A stretch of 64,000 bases of DNA from Streptomyces sp. NBC_01498 (GTDB lineage: Bacteria > Actinomycetota > Actinomycetes > Streptomycetales > Streptomycetaceae). The notes below the pieces were generated by a model that was not told the origin of the DNA, did not search any database, and was given only the letters and a program-made list of their open reading frames with translations. Positions 17,307 through 25,702 of this stretch are shown here, piece after piece. The DNA lies in NCBI RefSeq assembly GCF_036327775.1, contig NZ_CP109598.1:5344001-5408000 (forward strand), read 5' to 3'. A program made the position numbers and the translations under genes. Numbering within the stretch: position 1 is the first letter of the stretch; the number at the start of each line of letters is the position of its first letter.

Positions 17307-18277
17307 CGGTCGCCTTCTGCTCCGTGACCCCCACTGACCGTTCGAACCCTACCGGTCCGGACGGGCACCACGAGCGGGGTCCCGGTTCGCGGGTGCGGGA
17401 AGACTTCCACCGCCTGCCGGTAGACACGGCTGAGGAGTTGGCCGTCGAACACGCCGGCCGGCGGGCCGTCCGCCACGACGTGGCCCTCGTGCAGGACGGC
17501 GGCCCGGTCGGCGTACGCGGCGGCCAGCCCGAGGTCGTGCAGGACGACCACGACGGCGTCACCGGCCGCCGCCCTTTCCCGGCAGACGCGCAGCACCAGC
17601 TCCTGGTGCCGCAGGTCGAGCGCGGCGGTCGGCTCGTCGAGGAGGAGCAGCGGGGCGCGCTGGGCGAGGACCCGGGCGAGCGCGACGCGGGCGCGTTCGC
17701 CGCCGGACAGCGCGGAGAACGGGCGCTCGGCGAACGCGGTGACCTCGGTCGCGGCCATCGCCCCGGCCACGGCCGCCTCGTCGTCGTCCTCCGCCGCCGT
17801 GCCCGCCCAGGGGGCGCGGCCCATCCGGACGACCTCCGCGACCGGGAACGGGAAGGAGAGGGTGGCCGCCTGCGGCAACACGGCCCGGCGCAGGGCGAGT
17901 TCGGGCGCGGACCAGTGGTGGGCGGGCCGGCCGCCGATCCGGACCGTGCCGCCGGGGGCGCCCCCGGGACTGTCGGCGGTGCTGTCGGCGGTGCTGTCGA
18001 CGGGGCTCAGATCGGCGGCGAGGGCGGCGAGCAGGGTGGACTTGCCCGCGCCGTTGGGCCCGACGAGCGCCAGGACCTCTCCCGCGCGTACGAGGAGGTC
18101 CACGCCGCCCGCTTCGCCGCCGAGGACGTCACGCCCGCCGAGCCTTACCCGCAGGTTCCGCGCCTCGGCGACGACCTCCCCGGGGGCGACGCGGGCGGGC
18201 AACTCCCGCGCCCGCGTGGCGAACCGGCCCCCCAGCGCACCCCGTGCCAGGACCTTCATCCGTGTGCCGGCTCTCAT
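17303..18277 (-). CDS. hmuV: Haem/iron ABC transporter ATP-binding protein
   Basis: 324-aa ATPase energising haem import with the permease encoded just upstream. Walker A GPNGAGKST, signature LSGGERARVALARVL, Walker B PLLLLDEPTAALD and H-loop VVVLHDLG are all present. An extra N-terminal segment of about 35 residues precedes the nucleotide-binding domain, and an STADSTADS insert follows Walker A. The start at ATG 18277 overlaps the permease stop by 4 bp. The open upstream extension to 19126 is the wrong-frame shadow of the permease gene. Confidence 0.92.
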   Translation of the reverse strand: MRAGTRMKVLARGALGGRFATRARELPARVAPGEVVAEARNLRVRLGGRDVLGGEAGGVDLLVRAGEVLALVGPNGAGKSTLLAALAADLSPVDSTADSTADSPGGAPGGTVRIGGRPAHHWSAPELALRRAVLPQAATLSFPFPVAEVVRMGRAPWAGTAAEDDDEAAVAGAMAATEVTAFAERPFSALSGGERARVALARVLAQRAPLLLLDEPTAALDLRHQELVLRVCRERAAAGDAVVVVLHDLGLAAAYADRAAVLHEGHVVADGPPAGVFDGQLLSRVYRQAVEVFPHPRTGTPLVVPVRTGRVRTVSGGHGAEGDR

Positions 18278-19380
18278 GCCCAACCCCCTTGCTTGCGACG
18301 TGTCCTGCGCAGCAGCCAGAAGAAGAACGGGCTGCCGAAGAGTGCCGTCAGGACGCCCAGCGGCAGTTCGGCCGGGGCGGCCACCGTGCGGGCCGCGAGG
18401 TCGCCCGCGACCAGGACCAGCGCCCCGCCGAGCGCGCTGCCCGGTACCAGGAAGCGGTGGCCGGGGCCGTTCGCCATCCGCAGCAGATGCGGGACCAGCA
18501 GGCCGACGAAGGTGATGATGCCCGCCACCGCGACCGCCGCCGCCGTCAGCAGCGCGACGACCAGGACCAGCACGACCCGGAGCCGTTCGACGTCCACACC
18601 CAGATGCCGGGCCGGCCGTTCGCCGAGTGCGAGCAGGTCCAACTTCCCTGCGTAGAACGGCGCGACGGCCAGTCCGAGCAGTGCGCACGGCAGGACGGCG
18701 AGCACCTTGGGCCAGGTCGCCTGTGCCAGTGAGCCGAGCTGCCAGAAGGTGATCTGGCTGATCTGGGCGTTGTCGGCGAAGAAGATGGAGAGCCCGATGA
18801 GGGCGCCCGCGAAGGCGTTCACCGCGATGCCGGTGAGGATGAGCGTGACCACCTCCGTACGGCCGCCGGAGCGGGACATCGCGTACACCAGCAGGACCGT
18901 GAGCAGCCCCGAGACGAACGCGCAGACCGTCACCGTCCAGTTGCCGAGGAAGGTCAGGCCGAGCGCGATCGACGCGACCGCGCCGACCGCCGCGCCCGCC
19001 GAGATGCCGATGACGCCGGGCTCGGCCAGCGGATTGCCGAACACGCCCTGCATCAGGGCCCCCGCGCAGCCCAGCGAGGCGCCGACGAGCAGCGCGAGGA
19101 CGACGCGCGGCAGCCGGACGTTCCACAGGACGCTCTCGGCGACCCGGTCGAGCGCGGTCCCGCCGAGGCCGATCCGGTGCTGGACGGAGCCCAGGACGTC
19201 GCCGAGGGGGATCCCGTACGCGCCGAGCCCGGCGGAGAGCAGACAGAGCAGGAGCAGCGCGCCGAGCAGCCCGGCGGTCAACAGCCAGGTGCAGCCGCGC
19301 CGTTGGGACTTCTTCCGTACGGCGGCGGGCCCGGCCGGGGCGGGGTCCGGGGGTGCGGTCACGGTGGGTGCGGTGGTCAT
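18274..19380 (-). CDS. hmuU: Haem/iron ABC transporter permease (FecCD family)
   Basis: 368-aa inner-membrane permease with about ten TM segments. FecCD hallmarks include LRLPRVVLALLVGASLGCAGALMQ-type text near residues 80-110, NPLAEPGVIGISAGAA, and the cytoplasmic coupling region GIITFVGLLVPHLLRM. A Lys/Arg-rich cytosolic N-terminus of about 30 residues precedes TM1. It sits between the binding protein (1-bp gap) and the ATPase (4-bp overlap), giving the order hmuT-hmuU-hmuV. Confidence 0.93.
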   Translation of the reverse strand: MTTAPTVTAPPDPAPAGPAAVRKKSQRRGCTWLLTAGLLGALLLLCLLSAGLGAYGIPLGDVLGSVQHRIGLGGTALDRVAESVLWNVRLPRVVLALLVGASLGCAGALMQGVFGNPLAEPGVIGISAGAAVGAVASIALGLTFLGNWTVTVCAFVSGLLTVLLVYAMSRSGGRTEVVTLILTGIAVNAFAGALIGLSIFFADNAQISQITFWQLGSLAQATWPKVLAVLPCALLGLAVAPFYAGKLDLLALGERPARHLGVDVERLRVVLVLVVALLTAAAVAVAGIITFVGLLVPHLLRMANGPGHRFLVPGSALGGALVLVAGDLAARTVAAPAELPLGVLTALFGSPFFFWLLRRTRRKQGGWA

Positions 19381-19381
19381 C

Positions 19382-20422
19382 TCAGGAGCCGTCCGGGTAG
19401 AGCTGTTCGATCAGGGACGCGAGTACCTGGTCGGTACGGGGCCCGTAGTTGAGCAGGACGCCGTCGTCGACGGAGACGAACCGGCGGTCGAGACCGGCGG
19501 GCGTCTCGGCGACCCCCGGGATCTCCACCAGTCCGTCGGGCCCGCCCACCGAGTCGAGCCCCTTGGTCATCAGCAGGAGCGCGTCGGGCGCCGCCTTCGC
19601 CAGTGCCTCGCTGGTGATCGCCGTGAAGTCCTTGTCGAGCCCCGACTCCTTGCCCGCGTCGACGGCACCGGCCGCCTCCAGCAGTGAACTCGCCCCGGAA
19701 TCACGGCCGCCGAGCAGATAGACGGAGGCGGAGCCGCGGAGGTAGAGGAAGGCGACGCGTGGCCTGACACCGTCGGCGGGCGCCGGTATCCGCTTCCGCA
19801 CGGCGGCGATCCGCTCCGCCGTGCGCGCGCTCAACTCCTCGCCCGCCGCGTCGGCTCCCAGCGCGTGCGCGACCGTTGTGATGCGTTCGCCGACGTCGTC
19901 CAGGCCCTTGGCCGGCGCCACGACGAGCAGCGGAATCCCGGCGTCCCGGATCTGCTGGACGGCCTCCGCCGGCCCCGTGGTGGTCTCGGCGAGCACGAGG
20001 GTCGGCCGGAGGGAGAGCACGCTCTCGGCGGAGACGTCGTGCGCCCGGGTCACCACGGGCAGTTTCTCGGCCTGTTCGAAGGTGGCCGTGATGTCGCGCG
20101 CCACGACGTGCTCGCCGAGGCCGAGGGTGAAGACGATCTCGCTGAGCGATCCGGTCAGCGGCACGAGCCGGTCGGCGGAGGTGACGGTGACCTTCGTGCC
20201 GTCGGCGGAGTCCACGGTGACCGGCAGCCGGGGCGCGGGGACGGTGGCCAGTGGCTCGACCCGGTCGGCGCGGGCCGCCGTCGCCGACCCCGAACTCTTC
20301 GTGGTCCCGCCGCTGTCGCCGTCACCGCTGCCGCCGCCGGCACCGCAGCCGGCGGTGACCAGGGCGAGCGCCAGCGCCGAGATGAGCGCGCCCGCCAGGC
20401 GTTGAGTGCGCACGGAGTGCAC
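19382..20422 (-). CDS. hmuT: Haem/hemin ABC transporter substrate-binding lipoprotein
   Basis: About 346-aa class III periplasmic-binding-type protein tethered to the membrane. Lipobox LALVTAGCGAG gives the acylated cysteine near residue 24, followed by a Gly/Ser/Asp-rich linker and the two-lobe binding domain (DRLVPLTGSLSEIVFTLGLG ... LLEAAGAVDAG). The GTG at 20422 was taken as the start; the GTG at 20413 is equally compatible. It is first in hmuTUV, and an iron box lies about 70 bp upstream, so repression by the DtxR-type regulator DmdR under iron sufficiency is expected. Confidence 0.9.
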   Translation of the reverse strand: MHSVRTQRLAGALISALALALVTAGCGAGGGSGDGDSGGTTKSSGSATAARADRVEPLATVPAPRLPVTVDSADGTKVTVTSADRLVPLTGSLSEIVFTLGLGEHVVARDITATFEQAEKLPVVTRAHDVSAESVLSLRPTLVLAETTTGPAEAVQQIRDAGIPLLVVAPAKGLDDVGERITTVAHALGADAAGEELSARTAERIAAVRKRIPAPADGVRPRVAFLYLRGSASVYLLGGRDSGASSLLEAAGAVDAGKESGLDKDFTAITSEALAKAAPDALLLMTKGLDSVGGPDGLVEIPGVAETPAGLDRRFVSVDDGVLLNYGPRTDQVLASLIEQLYPDGS

Positions 20423-20493
20423 CGTCCCGTCGTTGTGTGTGGTCTTGATTGAGACACCTGAGACGGAAGGGTTCCGGCCAGGCTGGAGATAGC

Positions 20494-20512
20494 TTAGGTT
20501 AGCCTTACCTTG
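20494..20512. promoter_or_regulatory. Iron box (DmdR/DtxR-type operator) in the hmuT-htaA divergent promoter
   Basis: TTAGGTTAGCCTTACCTTG closely matches the DtxR/IdeR/DmdR consensus TTAGGTTAGGCTAACCTAA. It is placed between the divergent hmuT (start 20422) and the first HtaA gene (start 20598), so one site could control both operons in response to iron. Confidence 0.85.
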
Positions 20513-20597
20513 CTGACCAGGTCCGGGGTCTGTCTCTTCCGGGCTTTCTTCGGCGTGCCCGTGGCCGCCGGCTTCTCCGACATGGGAGTGATCTCTG

Positions 20598-22172
20598 ATG
20601 CTGTCGTCCAGACCGGTGCGCGCTCTCGCCGTCGCGCTGCTCGCCGCACTTCTCGGGGCCCTGCTCCCGGCGGCCACGGCCCAGGCGGCGAACCGCGCCG
20701 TCCAGGGCGGCAGGCTCGACTGGGGGATCAAGTCCTCCTTCCAGAGCTATGTCACCGGGCCCATCGCGGGCGGCAGTTGGAGCCTGACCGGGGGAGCGGC
20801 CACCGTCGGCGGCAGCCAGTTCCGGTTCCACTCCGCCTCGGGGACGTACGACCCCGACAGCGGCGCGCTGCGCGCCGGATTCGGCGGCGGCGTACGGTTC
20901 ACCGGCCACACCGAGCCCGACGGGTCGCACGAACTGGACCTCACCATCAGCCGCCCCACGGTCCGGATCTCCGGCGGCGGGGGCACCCTGTACGCCGACA
21001 TGGCGAGCAAGGCCAAGGGCAGCGGCAAGATCACCACGCGCTACCAGGTCCCGCTCGCCGCGCTCTCCCTCGGCGGGATCGACATGCGGGGCGGTGGCAG
21101 CCCCGTCTCGCTCAGCAACGTCCCCGCCACGCTCACCACTCAGGGCGCCACCGCCTTCGCCGGGTACTACACGGCGGGCACCCCGCTCGACCCGGTCAGC
21201 CTCTCCGTCGACGTGGCCGCGGGCCAGGACTCCGTGAAGAAGCCCGGACAGAACCCGTCCGGCGCCGGGAAGGACTCCGGCAAGGACACGGACAAGGACT
21301 CCGGCGACGACTCCGGCAAGGACGGCAAGGCACGGGCCGGGGGCGCCTTCGAGGACGCGGCCGTCGACTGGGGCGTACGCCGCACGTACCGCGAGTACGT
21401 CACCGGCCCCATCGCCAAGGGCCGCTGGACGCTCGCCGACGGGGCGCAGGACGGCGGCGCGCTTTTCCGCTTCCCGAAGGGCGAGGGTACGTACGACGCG
21501 AAGAAGCAGACGCTCGACGCGGGCTTCGCGGGCAGCGTCCGCTTCACCGGCACCCGGCTCGACCTGACGCTGAGCAAGGTGAGCGTCCGGGTGAAGGGCG
21601 GCAGGGGCACCCTGGCCGCCGATGTCACCACCGGGGGCGGGGCGCCGCGCACGGCCGTACCCCTGGTCACCTTCATCGCGAAGGACTTCACGCCGAAGGA
21701 CGGTCTCGCCGCGCTGACCGAGGCGCCCGCGACGCTCACCGAGGACGGCGCCGAGACCTTCGGCTCCCTCTACCGGGCGGGCACGGCGATGGACCGCGTC
21801 TCGCTCGCCGTGACCGTCGACACGTCGGCGAAGCTGCCCGCGCTGCCCGACCTGGGCAGCGACGCCGGGGCGTCCGCCGGGCCGTCGCCCGCCGCCGCGA
21901 GCGACCCGCCCGCCGGGAAGGCGGGGACGGACGACACCGACGCCGTCTCCGCGTCCTCGTCCGGGTCCTCCCACTCCCTCGTCCGGGCGGGCGTCGGCGC
22001 GGCCGTGCTGCTCGCCGCGGCGTTCGCGGTGTACGCCGGGGTGCGGCGCCGTACCCCGAGGGCGGAGGCCGTCGCCGTAGCCGGTGCGGGCACTGGGCCC
22101 GGCGCCGACCCCGACATCGGTCCTGCCCCCGGTCCTGACCCCGGCCCCGGCTCCGCTTCCGACCAGACCTGA
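20598..22172 (+). CDS. HtaA-domain haem-binding protein, membrane-anchored
   Basis: 524-aa secreted protein with two HtaA (haem-binding) domains, as in the corynebacterial HtaA haem receptor. A signal peptide ending near QAANRAV covers residues 1-32. The first domain begins GGRLDWGIKSSFQSYVTGPIAGG (about 36-190), and after a Lys/Asp/Ser/Gly linker the second begins AAVDWGVRRTYREYVTGPIAKG (about 254-415). A C-terminal TM helix (ALLLAAAFAVYAGV-type, about 455-478) and RRR stop-transfer anchor it. There is no LPXTG or LAXTG signal, so anchoring is by the membrane helix. The iron box upstream implies iron-repressed expression. It probably passes haem to HmuT. Confidence 0.88.
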   Translation: MLSSRPVRALAVALLAALLGALLPAATAQAANRAVQGGRLDWGIKSSFQSYVTGPIAGGSWSLTGGAATVGGSQFRFHSASGTYDPDSGALRAGFGGGVRFTGHTEPDGSHELDLTISRPTVRISGGGGTLYADMASKAKGSGKITTRYQVPLAALSLGGIDMRGGGSPVSLSNVPATLTTQGATAFAGYYTAGTPLDPVSLSVDVAAGQDSVKKPGQNPSGAGKDSGKDTDKDSGDDSGKDGKARAGGAFEDAAVDWGVRRTYREYVTGPIAKGRWTLADGAQDGGALFRFPKGEGTYDAKKQTLDAGFAGSVRFTGTRLDLTLSKVSVRVKGGRGTLAADVTTGGGAPRTAVPLVTFIAKDFTPKDGLAALTEAPATLTEDGAETFGSLYRAGTAMDRVSLAVTVDTSAKLPALPDLGSDAGASAGPSPAAASDPPAGKAGTDDTDAVSASSSGSSHSLVRAGVGAAVLLAAAFAVYAGVRRRTPRAEAVAVAGAGTGPGADPDIGPAPGPDPGPGSASDQT

Positions 22173-22239
22173 CGTTTCTTCCCCTCCCCAACCCCCCACT
22201 CCTTGTTGTGTTTTTCCATACCTGAGGAGACCCCCGAAC

Positions 22240-23823
22240 ATGCCAGCCACCCGCCGTCCCCTTGCCCTCGCGGCAGCTGCCGCCACCGTCGTGGCCCTCG
22301 GTGCCACCGCGTTCGCGGTCCCGGCCACCGCCGCCCCCGGAGCGCCCGCCGCGCCGCAGCTCGAACTGAAGGACGGCACCCTGGAGTGGGGCTTCAAGGA
22401 GTCCTTCCGCCGGTACCTCCTCTCGCCCGTCGCCGCCGGGAAGATCACGGCCGCCGACGGCGCCACCCAGGCCGCCGGGAACGGGGTGTTCACCTTCACC
22501 GACGGTGCCGGGACCTACGACACGGGCACGCACGCGACCGCCACCGGCTTCAAGGGGAGCGTGCACTTCGAGGGTCACCACGGGGTCCTGGACATCACGT
22601 TGAGCGACGTGAAGGTCAACACCGGCCGTACGGCGGGGGAGATCACCGCCGACGTCACCAGCGTGACCGAGGGCACGAGCGAGACACGCGACGACGTCTC
22701 CATCGCGGACCTCGACCTGACGGCGGTCGCGCCGGGCCGGGGCGAGAACGGCGCGATGGTCTTCAAGGACATCCCCGCCACCCTGACGGCCGCCGGCTCG
22801 GAGTCGTTCGACGGCTTCTACGCGGCGGGCACCGCCCTCGACCCGGCGACGCTCTCGGTCACGGCGGGCCAACCGCCCACGGACCCGACGGACCCGACCG
22901 ATCCCACGGACCCGACGGACCCCACCGATCCCACGGACCCGACCGACCCCACGGACCCGACCGATCCCACCGATGATCCGACGGACCCCACGACCGACCC
23001 CACCGACGACCCTGCCGTCACGGAGGGTTCGCTCGTCGACGGCAACCTCGACTGGGGCGTCAAGAAAAGCTTCCGTACCTATGTGACGGGCCCCGTCGCC
23101 CGCGGCAAGGTCGAACTCGCCGACGGCGCCGTCCAGTCCGGTGAGGCGTACCGCTTCACGAAGGCCACCGGCACCTTCGACGCCGCCGCGCAGACCCTGT
23201 CCGCCGCGTTCGAAGGATCGGTCCGCTTCCTGGGCCACGAGGAGAACGGCTCGTACACCCTGGACCTCAAGCTCAGCGGTCTGGAGGCGGAGGTCAAGAA
23301 CGGCAAGGGCACCCTCGTCGCCGACGTCAGCAGCAAGGACCGGACCACCCACGAAGTCGCCACCTTCAAGGACCTGGCCATCGCCACGCTCGACCTGCCG
23401 GCCGGTGAACTGAAGGCCGAGGACGGCGTCGTCGCGCTGAACTCCGTGCCCGCCTCGCTGACGGCGGCCGGCACCGAGGCGTTCGGCGGCATGTACCCGG
23501 AGGGCGAGGCACTGGACGCCCTCACGGCGGCCGTCTCCCTCTCCGAGGACGCGGATCTTCCGGGCGGTTCCGGCGGCGGCACCGGAGGTACGGGCGGTAC
23601 GGGCGGCAGCGACAGCGGCACGACCGGCGGCGCGGGCACCACGGGCGGTACGGCGGGCGGCGGCACCGCCGGAGGCACCACGGGCGGCACCGGGAGCCTC
23701 GCCAGCACCGGTTCCGAGGTCCCGGCCGGCGCCCTGATGGGCGCGGCGGGCGCACTGGCCGTCGCGGGCGGCGCGGCCGTGTACTTCGCCCGTCGCCGTA
23801 CGCAGGTCACCGACACGATCTGA
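22240..23823 (+). CDS. HtaA-domain haem-binding protein with sortase LAXTG signal
   Basis: 527-aa surface protein of the same family as the gene 67 bp upstream. A signal peptide (1-33) is followed by HtaA domain 1 (GTLEWGFKESFRRYLLSPV, about 40-205), a Pro-Thr-Asp repeat linker (about 213-258), HtaA domain 2 (GNLDWGVKKSFRTYVTGPV, about 266-440) and a Gly/Thr-rich wall-spanning stretch. LASTG at 487-491, a hydrophobic helix and an RRR tail complete it. LAXTG is the pentapeptide used by class E sortases in Streptomyces, so covalent wall anchoring is predicted. The ATG at 22240 follows GAGGAG. It is probably co-transcribed with the preceding gene. Confidence 0.9.
   Translation: MPATRRPLALAAAAATVVALGATAFAVPATAAPGAPAAPQLELKDGTLEWGFKESFRRYLLSPVAAGKITAADGATQAAGNGVFTFTDGAGTYDTGTHATATGFKGSVHFEGHHGVLDITLSDVKVNTGRTAGEITADVTSVTEGTSETRDDVSIADLDLTAVAPGRGENGAMVFKDIPATLTAAGSESFDGFYAAGTALDPATLSVTAGQPPTDPTDPTDPTDPTDPTDPTDPTDPTDPTDPTDDPTDPTTDPTDDPAVTEGSLVDGNLDWGVKKSFRTYVTGPVARGKVELADGAVQSGEAYRFTKATGTFDAAAQTLSAAFEGSVRFLGHEENGSYTLDLKLSGLEAEVKNGKGTLVADVSSKDRTTHEVATFKDLAIATLDLPAGELKAEDGVVALNSVPASLTAAGTEAFGGMYPEGEALDALTAAVSLSEDADLPGGSGGGTGGTGGTGGSDSGTTGGAGTTGGTAGGGTAGGTTGGTGSLASTGSEVPAGALMGAAGALAVAGGAAVYFARRRTQVTDTI
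22876..23011 (+). repeat. Coding Pro-Thr-Asp tandem repeat linker
   Basis: About 136 bp of alternating GACCCGACG, GATCCCACG and similar 9-bp units encode (P-T-D)n with occasional extra D residues. This forms an extended rigid linker between the two HtaA domains. Synonymous variation between units (GAC/GAT, CCG/CCC, ACG/ACC) shows they are not recent identical duplications. Confidence 0.9.
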
Positions 23824-23833
23824 CGGCCGGGCC

Positions 23834-23902
23834 GCTGTCCCCGGTCCACCGGGGACAGCCGACGACGGGGCCGTACCACGCGGAAGCGCGCGGTACGGCC
23901 CC
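23834..23902 (+). terminator. Tandem hairpin terminator after the HtaA operon
   Basis: Two consecutive inverted repeats lie directly after the stop at 23823. GCTGTCCCCGG/CCGGGGACAGC (23834-23844 and 23849-23859) has a 4-nt loop; GGGGCCGTACC/GGTACGGCCCC (23867-23877 and 23892-23902) has a 14-nt loop. There is no U-tract, as usual in this genus. Confidence 0.75.
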
Positions 23903-23944
23903 GCACCGTCGGGCACACGTCCGGCGTGATGCTTCAATGCCTGG

Positions 23945-24628
23945 GTGACTGACTTCGGCAGCGGCGCCACAGCGGGCGGCGGCATCGAGATACTGCGCGT
24001 CTTCTGCGGGGGCGACGGGCGGCACGGCAACGCGCTCGGCGTCGTCCGGGACGGCCGCGACTACCCCGACCAGGCGTCCAGGCAGGCGTTCGCCGCCGAA
24101 CTCGGCCTCAGCGAGACCGTGTTCGTGGACGACCCCGAGCGCGGTTACGTCGACATCTACACCCCCGGCCTGCGGCTGCCGTTCGCCGGGCACCCGCTCG
24201 TCGGCGCCGCGTGGCTGCTCGACCTGGAGACCGTCAACCCGCCCGCCGGCGAGGTGTGGGCGCGCCACGACGGCGAGTTCACCTGGATCACGGCGCGCCC
24301 CGAATGGGCCCCGCCGCGCACCCTGTGCCGCTACGGGACGCCCGCCGAGGTCGACGCGCTCCCCGCCCCGCCGCCGGGCGAGGGCTGGCTCTACGCATGG
24401 GCGTGGCAGGACGAACCGGCGGGCCGGGTCAGGGCGCGGGCCTTCCCGCGCCGGGGCGACGGCATCGTGGAGGACGAGGCGACGGGGGCGGCGGCGCTGC
24501 TGCTCACCGCCGAACTCGGCCGCGCGCTGAACATCACGCAGGGCCGGGGGTCGCAGATCCTCACTGCCCCCGGCCCTGACGGCTCGATCGAGATCGGCGG
24601 ACGCGTCCGCCTGCTCCAGCCCCGCTGA
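23945..24628 (+). CDS. PhzF family isomerase-like protein (short form)
   Basis: 227 aa, shorter than the 260-300 typical of PhzF. GNALGVV, GLSETVFV with the catalytic-position glutamate, FAGHPLVGAAWLL and VEDEATGAAALLL are all kept, so both halves of the fold are present but with shortened loops. The GTG at 23945 starts MTDFGSG. It stands between the HtaA genes and the haem oxygenase without an iron box of its own, behind a double terminator, so it is probably independently transcribed. A role in haem or tetrapyrrole metabolism is not supported by sequence. Confidence 0.8.
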   Translation: MTDFGSGATAGGGIEILRVFCGGDGRHGNALGVVRDGRDYPDQASRQAFAAELGLSETVFVDDPERGYVDIYTPGLRLPFAGHPLVGAAWLLDLETVNPPAGEVWARHDGEFTWITARPEWAPPRTLCRYGTPAEVDALPAPPPGEGWLYAWAWQDEPAGRVRARAFPRRGDGIVEDEATGAAALLLTAELGRALNITQGRGSQILTAPGPDGSIEIGGRVRLLQPR

Positions 24629-24650
24629 ACGCGGCGCGCCTCGTGGCTCC

Positions 24651-25316
24651 TTACGCGCTGAGGGGGAACTCGCCCCCCAGCTCGCGGAAGACGGCGCCGT
24701 TGAAGTCGAACGCCCGCTTGCACTCGTCGACGACGCGCTGCTTCTCCAGGTCGTCCGCCGGGAGGGCGTCGAGCAGTTCGCGGTAACCGCGCTTGAACGC
24801 GGCCGGGTTGGCGATCTCCTCGAAGACGTAGAACCGGACGCCGTCACCCTTGCGCGCGAACCCCCACGTCTTCTCGGCCTTGTCCCGGATGATCTGCCCG
24901 CCGGAGAGGTCCCCGAGGTAGCGCGTGTAGTGATGGGCCACATAGCCGCCGGGCCAGGTGCGGGCGCACTCCTCGACCCGGGCGGCGTACGCGGCGGTGG
25001 CGGGCAGCGGACGGAGGCCGTCGCGCCAGCCGGCGCCGCGCAGATGGGTGAGGTCGCGCTCCAGGGCGGCGGTGCGCGCCAGCTCGGGCCGGATGAAGGG
25101 CCCGGCGACCGGGTCCTCCGCGAGGGTCGCGGCGGCGCCCTCCAGTGCCCGGTACACGAACCACAGCTGCTCGGTGTAGCGCGTGTACGCGTCCACCCCG
25201 AGCCGTCCGCCGAGCAGGTCGCTCATGAAGGTGGAGGTCTCCGCCTCGGTGTGCTGCTCGTGCGACGCGACACGGATGAGGGTGGAGAACGGGGTGGCGG
25301 TGGCGGTTGCGTCCAA
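24651..25316 (-). CDS. hmuO: Haem oxygenase (biliverdin-producing)
   Basis: 221-aa canonical HO-1-fold enzyme that opens haem to biliverdin, CO and Fe2+, the final step of iron extraction from imported haem. The proximal haem-ligand histidine lies in RVASHEQHTEAE (about residue 19-22), and the distal helix motif YLGDLSGGQIIRDKA is intact. It is convergent with the short PhzF (22-bp gap). A near-perfect iron box lies about 85 bp upstream of ATG 25316. With hmuTUV and the HtaA proteins it makes a complete iron-from-haem route. Confidence 0.95.
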   Translation of the reverse strand: MDATATATPFSTLIRVASHEQHTEAETSTFMSDLLGGRLGVDAYTRYTEQLWFVYRALEGAAATLAEDPVAGPFIRPELARTAALERDLTHLRGAGWRDGLRPLPATAAYAARVEECARTWPGGYVAHHYTRYLGDLSGGQIIRDKAEKTWGFARKGDGVRFYVFEEIANPAAFKRGYRELLDALPADDLEKQRVVDECKRAFDFNGAVFRELGGEFPLSA

Positions 25317-25400
25317 GGCGGGCCTCCGGGAACGAGGGAACGGGGTACCGGACCGGGATCCGGCGGGGAAGCATGGGCGCTTGCCTGCACCGATCCTCTT

Positions 25401-25418
25401 ACTTAGGCTTACCTAAGT
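25401..25418. promoter_or_regulatory. Iron box upstream of haem oxygenase
   Basis: ACTTAGGCTTACCTAAGT is an 18-bp dyad with perfect 7-bp arms and matches the DmdR/DtxR/IdeR operator core (TTAGG..CCTAA). Its position upstream of the haem oxygenase suggests co-regulation with hmuT/htaA by iron. Confidence 0.88.
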
Positions 25419-25638
25419 CAACTGGTTCCCGACGTCCTGTCGGTAAAAAACATACCCCGGTGCCCGCGCGGGGACACCCGGTGAAAATGGAGCGGCCCCC
25501 GCTCCGGGCCGGACAGGTCACGGCGGGGGCGGGGGCGATGCGCGGCAGGGGCCGGGGGTGGGGGTGAGCCGGGTCGGGTGGGGGCGAGCCGGGGCGGTGC
25601 GCGGCTCGGGGCACGGTTCGGGGCAGAGCCCCACGGCC

Positions 25639-25697
25639 GGACCCGGAGCCGGAACCGGACCCGGACCCGGAGCCGGACCCGGACCCGGACCCGGAGC
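25639..25697. repeat. 6-bp (GGACCC/GGAGCC) tandem repeat next to map stop codon
   Basis: About ten consecutive hexamers of GGACCC, GGAGCC and GGAACC, ending six bases from the map stop codon at 25703-25705. With the iron box region it accounts for the 386 bp between the haem oxygenase start and map; no gene was seen there. Confidence 0.8.
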
Positions 25698-25702
25698 GGG
25701 GC

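Noticed and set aside
17303..19126. 607-aa reading for the ATP-binding protein
   Set aside because: The first 280 codons are a wrong-frame reading of the permease gene; the true start is ATG 18277, overlapping the permease stop.
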